A DNA stretch of 64,000 nucleotides, taken from contig JGZV01000001.1 of the NCBI GenBank assembly GCA_000741495.1, positions 124,001-188,000 on the forward strand, read 5' to 3'. Positions 59,001 through 64,000 of this stretch are shown one piece after another. Position 1 is the first letter of the stretch, and each line of letters opens with the position of its first letter. A program made the translations under genes and the position numbers. The stretch comes from Bifidobacterium thermophilum. GTDB taxonomy: Bacteria; Actinomycetota; Actinomycetes; Actinomycetales; Bifidobacteriaceae. The notes under the pieces are model-generated. The model ran no database searches. It saw only the letters and a program-made list of their open reading frames with translations, and was not told where the DNA came from.

Positions 59001-59924
59001 TCAGATCTTGCCCTCTGACTCTTGTGTCGCATCCATCAACGCTTGCCGGATGTCAAGCGCGATGGATTCCGTCGCCGCGCTCAGACTGGAAATATCAGGG
59101 CCGTTTTTCGCGATGAATCGCGATACGGTCACGAGCACGTTACCTTTCGTACCTTTGAACACGGTTCGTAAATCGTGCGCTTCCGCACCTTGCCACCCGT
59201 ATCCTGGAGACAGGATCGGACCGGTGAACTGTGCGGGATCGATACCGCTTTCGTCAATCCACTGGCCGATAGTCGCGCCGATGATCAAACCGACCGAGCC
59301 CATGCCAGCGGACTTGTCATTGAACTTCTGAGCAGTACTGGCGATACCGTAGGCAACGGTTTTGCCCTGATACTCGCCCTTCTGACGGATGGCGGTCTGC
59401 AAACTCGCCCCTTCGGGATTCGAAGTCAGCGAAGCCACGAACACGCCACGCCCGTTGTCAAGCGCTTCATCAATCAATCCGCTCAGTGAACGCGCCCCAT
59501 AGTATGGCAACAGGGTGATTGCGTCGGCGAGCAATGGAGCCCCCGGTTTGAAATACGCGTCGGCCAGCGCGGAAATGGTGGTCGGCAGCCCTCCGTGCAG
59601 GCAATCCACGATGGTGATGATGCCCATCTGCCTCGCAGCGAACAGTACGCGTTCCAGCGCGGCGATGCCTTTCGAACCGTAGCGTTCGAACATGGATGAT
59701 TGGAATTTGACGGCAGCGGCGCGTCCATTCGCGGCTTGCAGCATGCGCATGGAGAACATTTCCGCGCCGCTGGCGTCAACATTGTAGCCCCAGTCGGTCA
59801 AGAGTTTGCGATGAGGGTCGATGCCTATGCATAGTGGACCGTAATTGTCCATGGAAATGCGCAGGCGCAGACCGAAGTCCGACCGCATCGCAGCGATTTC
59901 ATTTGGGCTGGGGCTGGTACTCAT
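59001..59924 (-). CDS. pyrF: Orotidine-5'-phosphate decarboxylase family protein (PyrF type 2) with altered catalytic motif
   Basis: A 307-residue protein of the subfamily-2 OMP decarboxylase fold, in the pyrimidine operon. [32 protein letters not shown] (Lys73), [15 protein letters not shown] and the phosphate-binding [13 protein letters not shown] are intact. But the catalytic Asp-x-Lys-x-x-Asp segment, normally DAKRGDI, reads DCLHGGL at 107-113: Asp107 stays, while the lysine (proton donor) and second aspartate are lost. So either the enzyme uses another residue or the activity is supplied elsewhere. It overlaps carB by 4 bp (ATGA), which argues that it is still expressed with the pathway. 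Confidence 0.85.
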   Translation of the reverse strand: MSTSPSPNEIAAMRSDFGLRLRISMDNYGPLCIGIDPHRKLLTDWGYNVDASGAEMFSMRMLQAANGRAAAVKFQSSMFERYGSKGIAALERVLFAARQMGIITIVDCLHGGLPTTISALADAYFKPGAPLLADAITLLPYYGARSLSGLIDEALDNGRGVFVASLTSNPEGASLQTAIRQKGEYQGKTVAYGIASTAQKFNDKSAGMGSVGLIIGATIGQWIDESGIDPAQFTGPILSPGYGWQGAEAHDLRTVFKGTKGNVLVTVSRFIAKNGPDISSLSAATESIALDIRQALMDATQESEGKI

Positions 59925-62900
59925 TGGTTGTCACGCTTCTCGATGGCGAACAGCTGCTGGGCATGCTCCTGGATGCTCATCACCTGATAGTCGTTCTTCT
60001 TGACAGCCTCGATAGCCATGAGCACTGCCGAGAACTCCGTCATGGTGGTGAACTGGGGCAGGTCCGCCGCAATGGCGGCGGCGCGAATCGAATAGCCGTC
60101 AGCTCGTGAGCCGCGGGAATTCGGCGTGTTCAGCACCATATCGATGGTGCCGTCTTCGATGAGTTCGACAACATTCTTGCCGACACTGCCCGGGGCGTGG
60201 ACGACGTGGGTTTGCGCGTTGCCGTCCCCATCGAGACGGGTGGACAGTTTGTCAACGATCTTGGATTCGATGCCGTACCGGCGCAGCACGGATGCCGTGC
60301 CTTCGGTCGCCCAGATCTTGAAGCCAAGTTCGACCAGACGGCTGGCGAACAGGGGCAGCTGACGCTTGTCCATATCGTTGACCGAGATGAACACGTTACC
60401 GCCGGTGGGCAGGCCGCCGTCATACGCCGCAAGCTGGCTCTTGGCGAACGCGTGCGGGAAGTCACGATCGAAGCCCATGACTTCACCGGTCGAACGCATT
60501 TCCGGACCGAGCAGAATGTCAACCGTGCGGCCTACAGGCGTGCGGAACCGCTTGAACGGCAGGACGGATTCCTTGACCGCCACCTGCTGTCCGGGGTGAA
60601 TGTCACCACCGTCACCCTTCGGCAGCAGCAGCCCGTTGGCACGCTGTTGGGCGATGGTTTCGCCAACCATGATGCGGGCCGCGGCCTTGGCGAGGGACAC
60701 GCCCGTAGCTTTGGACGCGAACGGGACGGTACGCGAGGCGCGCGGGTTCGCTTCGATAACGTACAGCGTGTTGGCCATGAACGCGTACTGCACGTTGATC
60801 AGGCCGCGCACACCGCAGCCCTTGGCGATGGCATACGTGCCTTCACGCAGGCGGCGGATCTGATCATCGCTCAGCGTGCTCGGCGGCAGAGTGCATGCCG
60901 CGTCACCGGAATGCACGCCGGCCTCCTCGATATGCTCCATGATGCCGCCGATATACAGTTCTTCGCCGTCGAACAAAGCGTCCACGTCGATTTCAATGGC
61001 GTCTTGCAGGAACTTATCGATGAGCAGCGGGGAGGGAAGACGCCCAGAGACGACCATGTCGGCTTTCGCCTCGTTGAGCGCTCGGCTGACATATTTCTCC
61101 AGCTGGTCGTCGTCGTACACGATTTCCATGCCGCGACCGCCGAGCACATAACTCGGACGGACCAGCACCGGGTAGCCGATGTTGTGCGCGGCTTCACGCG
61201 CCTCGTCCAAACTCAGGGCGGTTCCGTAACGCGGCGCGTTCATATGCTCCTTGCGCAGCACTTCACCGAACAGCTCACGGTTTTCAGCCAGATCGATGGA
61301 TTCCGGCGATGTACCCAGAATCGGGACGCCCGCAGCCTTGAGTCGTGCCGCCAAGGACAGCGGGGTCTGGCCGCCGAGCTGGACGATCACACCCTTGACC
61401 GGCCCCATCTTCTTCTCGGCCTCGTAGATCTCGAGCACATCTTCGAAGGTCAGCGGCTCGAAATACAGCCGGTCGGACATGTCGTAATCGGTGGACACGG
61501 TTTCCGGGTTGCAGTTGACCATGATGGTGTCATAGTCTTTGCCCAGCTCCTGGACAGCATGCACGCAAGTGTAATCGAACTCAATGCCCTGCCCTATGCG
61601 GTTCGGACCGGAGCCGAGAATGATCACGGCTTCACGATCGCGTGTACGCAGTTCGGACTCGTCGGCGTAGCAGGAGTAATAGTACGGTGTCGCCGCATCG
61701 AATTCCGCGGCGCACGTGTCCACAGTCTTGTACACCGGACGGATACCGTAACTCCAACGCAATTCGCGGATGGTGTTCTCACCTTCATCCCCAAGCCCGC
61801 GCAGATGCGCGATCTGCACGTCGGAGAAACCGGTCTGCTTCGCCTTGCGCAGCATGCGTGCGGACAAGGTTTCGGCATGCTTGATGTCCATGGCGGTGCG
61901 GTTGATCAGAGCGAACTGTTCAAGGAACCACGGGTCGATCTTGGTGGCCTCATACAGCTGCTCGACACTGGCTCCGCCCCACAGCGCCCGCATAATCTGC
62001 AGGTAGCGCTGTTCGGTCGGAATCTTCGCTTGCTCGAGCAGCTGCTCGACCTCCTGGCTGTCAGGCTTGTCACCATCCCAGTTGAAACCGGTGTGGCGCT
62101 TGTCGATGGAACGCATCGCCTTGCCAAGGGACTCTTGGAAGTTGCCGCCCAACGCCATGGCTTCACCCACGGATTTCATGGACGTGGTCAGCGTGGTGTC
62201 GGCACCCGGGAACTTCTCGAACGCGAAACGCGGCACCTTGGTGACCACGTAGTCGATAGTCGGTTCAAAAGAGGCCGGCGTAGACTTCGTGATATCGTTC
62301 TGGATTTCGTCAAGCGTATACCCCAGAGCAAGCTTCGTGGCGATTTTAGCGATCGGGAAGCCCGTGGCTTTCGACGCGAGCGCGGAAGAACGGGAGACAC
62401 GCGGATTCATTTCGATGACGATGATGCGGCCGGTCTTGGGGTGGATGGCGAACTGGATGTTGCAGCCGCCCGTGTCAACGCCCACACCACGGATGATGGC
62501 GATACCGATGTCACGCAGCTTCTGGTATTCACGGTCGGTCAGTGTGAAGGATGGCGCCACAGTGATGGAATCGCCGGTGTGCACGCCGACCGGATCGACA
62601 TTCTCAATCGGGCAGACGACCACCACGTTATCTTTGCGGTCGCGCATCAGTTCGAGCTCGAATTCCTTCCAGCCTTCGATGCCTTCCTCGAGCAACACCT
62701 CGTCGGTCGGGGAATAATGCAGACCGGCACCGGCGATACGGTGCAGCTCTTCCTCGTTATGGGCGATGCCTGAGCCCAAACCGCCCATGGTGAAAGACGG
62801 TCGGACAACAATCGGGTATCCGAGTTCTGCGACGATATCATCGACTTCCTTCATGGAATGGGCGATGGCGGAGCGAGCCGATTCAGCGCCGCAACTGTCG

Positions 62901-63307
62901 ACGACTTTCTTGAACAGTTCACGATCCTCACCACGGTCGATGGCTTCGAGGGACGCACCGATGAGCTCGACATGGTACTTGTCGAGGATTCCCGCCTCAC
63001 CGAGCGCGACAGCCGCGTTCAACGCGGTCTGGCCGCCGAGGGTCGGCAGCAGTGCGTCAGGACGTTCCTTGGCAATGATCTTCTCGAGAATCGGAGTGGC
63101 GATCGGCTCGATATACGTGGCATCCGCCATCTCCGGATCGGTCATGATGGTCGCCGGGTTGGAGTTGACGAGGATGACGCGAATGCCTTCTTCGCGCAGC
63201 ACGCGGCACGCCTGAGTGCCGGAGTAGTCGAATTCGGCGGCCTGCCCGATGACGATCGGGCCGGAGCCGATAACCATGACGGATTTGATGTCGGTGCGCT
63301 TAGGCAT
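59921..63307 (-). CDS. carB: Carbamoyl-phosphate synthase large subunit
   Basis: A 1128-residue enzyme making carbamoyl phosphate for arginine and pyrimidines. Two ATP-grasp halves: [20 protein letters not shown] and [20 protein letters not shown] at the two starts, and the C-terminal allosteric MGS-like domain (about residue 960 on). Length matches the family. The ATG at 63307 overlaps the carA end by 8 bp; upstream in-frame residues belong to another frame of carA. Operon carA-carB-pyrF. Confidence 0.97.
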   Translation of the reverse strand: MPKRTDIKSVMVIGSGPIVIGQAAEFDYSGTQACRVLREEGIRVILVNSNPATIMTDPEMADATYIEPIATPILEKIIAKERPDALLPTLGGQTALNAAVALGEAGILDKYHVELIGASLEAIDRGEDRELFKKVVDSCGAESARSAIAHSMKEVDDIVAELGYPIVVRPSFTMGGLGSGIAHNEEELHRIAGAGLHYSPTDEVLLEEGIEGWKEFELELMRDRKDNVVVVCPIENVDPVGVHTGDSITVAPSFTLTDREYQKLRDIGIAIIRGVGVDTGGCNIQFAIHPKTGRIIVIEMNPRVSRSSALASKATGFPIAKIATKLALGYTLDEIQNDITKSTPASFEPTIDYVVTKVPRFAFEKFPGADTTLTTSMKSVGEAMALGGNFQESLGKAMRSIDKRHTGFNWDGDKPDSQEVEQLLEQAKIPTEQRYLQIMRALWGGASVEQLYEATKIDPWFLEQFALINRTAMDIKHAETLSARMLRKAKQTGFSDVQIAHLRGLGDEGENTIRELRWSYGIRPVYKTVDTCAAEFDAATPYYYSCYADESELRTRDREAVIILGSGPNRIGQGIEFDYTCVHAVQELGKDYDTIMVNCNPETVSTDYDMSDRLYFEPLTFEDVLEIYEAEKKMGPVKGVIVQLGGQTPLSLAARLKAAGVPILGTSPESIDLAENRELFGEVLRKEHMNAPRYGTALSLDEAREAAHNIGYPVLVRPSYVLGGRGMEIVYDDDQLEKYVSRALNEAKADMVVSGRLPSPLLIDKFLQDAIEIDVDALFDGEELYIGGIMEHIEEAGVHSGDAACTLPPSTLSDDQIRRLREGTYAIAKGCGVRGLINVQYAFMANTLYVIEANPRASRTVPFASKATGVSLAKAAARIMVGETIAQQRANGLLLPKGDGGDIHPGQQVAVKESVLPFKRFRTPVGRTVDILLGPEMRSTGEVMGFDRDFPHAFAKSQLAAYDGGLPTGGNVFISVNDMDKRQLPLFASRLVELGFKIWATEGTASVLRRYGIESKIVDKLSTRLDGDGNAQTHVVHAPGSVGKNVVELIEDGTIDMVLNTPNSRGSRADGYSIRAAAIAADLPQFTTMTEFSAVLMAIEAVKKNDYQVMSIQEHAQQLFAIEKRDNQ

Positions 63308-64000
63308 GGGCGTTTTCCTCCTTGGCGGAACGCATGAGCTCAACAAAACGGTCGAAGAGATAGGCAGCATCATGCGGGCCGGCCGCGGCCTCGGGATGGT
63401 ACTGCACCGAGAACGCCGGAATATCCACGCATTGCAGGCCTTCAACAACGTTATCGTTCAAATCGACGTGGGAGACGAACACCTTGCCGTACTTGCCGTT
63501 GTCGAATGGCGCATCCACGCGTTCGCCAATCGGCGCATCAACCGCAAAACCATGGTTGTGCGCGGTGATTTCAACTTTGCCTGTCGTCACATCCTTGACC
63601 GGCTGGTTCACGCCGCGATGACCGAACTTGAGTTTGTATGTGCCGAATCCGAGCGCTCTGCCGAGCAGCTGGTTGCCGAAGCATATGCCGAAGAACGGAT
63701 AGCCCGCGTCCAACACTTGACGGAGCAGATTGACTTCGGGGTCGGCCTGTTCCGGATCGCCCGGACCGTTGGAGAAGAACACGCCATCAGGATTGAGCGA
63801 CTTGAGCTGCTCAAACGTGATGGTTGACGGCACGACATGCACGCGGCAGCCGCGTTCGGCCATACGATGTGGTGTCATACCTTTGATACCCAGATCAACG
63901 GCGGCGACGGTGAACAGTGGTTCTTTGCCCTCATACTCCCCGCACGGCTCAATCGTGTAGGTGCGTTCGGTGCTGACCTCGTCGTACAGGCTCATGCCTT
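63300..64000 (-). CDS. carA: Carbamoyl-phosphate synthase small subunit, C-terminal part (gene runs off the window)
   Basis: The last about 232 codons of CarA, the glutaminase subunit. The class I amidotransferase domain has the nucleophile block [16 protein letters not shown] (Cys in GICFGN), [25 protein letters not shown] and the catalytic His-Glu in [12 protein letters not shown]. The N-terminal half lies beyond position 64000. It delivers ammonia to CarB and is the first visible gene of the pyrimidine operon. Confidence 0.95.
   Translation of the reverse strand, partial: GMSLYDEVSTERTYTIEPCGEYEGKEPLFTVAAVDLGIKGMTPHRMAERGCRVHVVPSTITFEQLKSLNPDGVFFSNGPGDPEQADPEVNLLRQVLDAGYPFFGICFGNQLLGRALGFGTYKLKFGHRGVNQPVKDVTTGKVEITAHNHGFAVDAPIGERVDAPFDNGKYGKVFVSHVDLNDNVVEGLQCVDIPAFSVQYHPEAAAGPHDAAYLFDRFVELMRSAKEENAHA

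Noticed and set aside
60197..62773. An 858-codon open frame antisense to carB
   Set aside because: Same reason; carB signatures on the other strand are complete.

Overview
The window is a high-GC, gene-dense piece of an actinobacterial chromosome, almost certainly from Bifidobacterium or a close relative in the Bifidobacteriaceae. The evidence is a complete pupylation locus (ATPase, Dop, Pup, PafA) with no 20S proteasome genes between pup and pafA, a groEL without groES next to it, a helicase-dead PriA, a gluABCD-type amino-acid uptake operon, DUF3027 and other actinobacterial families, and Shine-Dalgarno sites of the AGGAG type. The species cannot be fixed by eye. I see no rRNA, tRNA, CRISPR array, insertion sequence or prophage; this is mostly core genome.

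Layout. 1-5.6 kb: start of rarA (with a LexA/SOS-type box in front of it and a compensated double frameshift inside), a DUF3516 helicase, a PPK2 polyphosphate kinase and a YbaK-type editing protein. 5.8-9.4 kb: four-gene glutamate-type ABC importer. 9.5-12.8 kb: aspS and hisS. 12.9-20 kb: DUF349 protein, clpC, a double universal stress protein, DUF3027 protein and a cold-shock-domain protein. 20.1-24.3 kb: sensor kinase, response regulator and TPM-domain membrane protein in one operon, divergent from a WXG100 protein. 24.4-28.5 kb: groEL with two CIRCE operators, cspA, a LytR_C-domain membrane protein and ung. 28.6-35.8 kb: one tightly coupled operon of MoxR ATPase, DUF58 protein, two membrane von Willebrand factor A proteins, two small membrane proteins, a WXG-like small protein and an alpha/beta-hydrolase with a helical N-terminus. 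35.9-40.4 kb: purB, a large membrane protein joining a kinase-like domain to a flippase-like domain, and the HU protein gene.

40.5-47.3 kb holds the pupylation locus read leftward: dedA, proteasome-type ATPase, dop, a degenerate inositol-monophosphatase-like gene, pup and pafA. Pup has no lysine and already ends in Gly-Gly-Glu, and the ATPase lacks the C-terminal proteasome-docking motif, which fits a pupylation system that works without a 20S core. 47.3-55.9 kb: serB, fmt, a HAD hydrolase, a DUF1805 protein, priA, cfa, metK and rpoZ. 56.1-58 kb: ilvD, on the opposite strand between rpoZ and gmk. 58.3-64 kb: gmk and the end of a carA-carB-pyrF pyrimidine operon, whose PyrF lacks the lysine and second aspartate of the usual catalytic motif.

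Most operon ends carry long GC-rich hairpins, listed separately. The most interesting items are the unusual PyrF, the degenerate IMPase inside the pupylation operon, the MoxR/vWA/WXG/hydrolase operon, and rarA with its SOS box and double frameshift.
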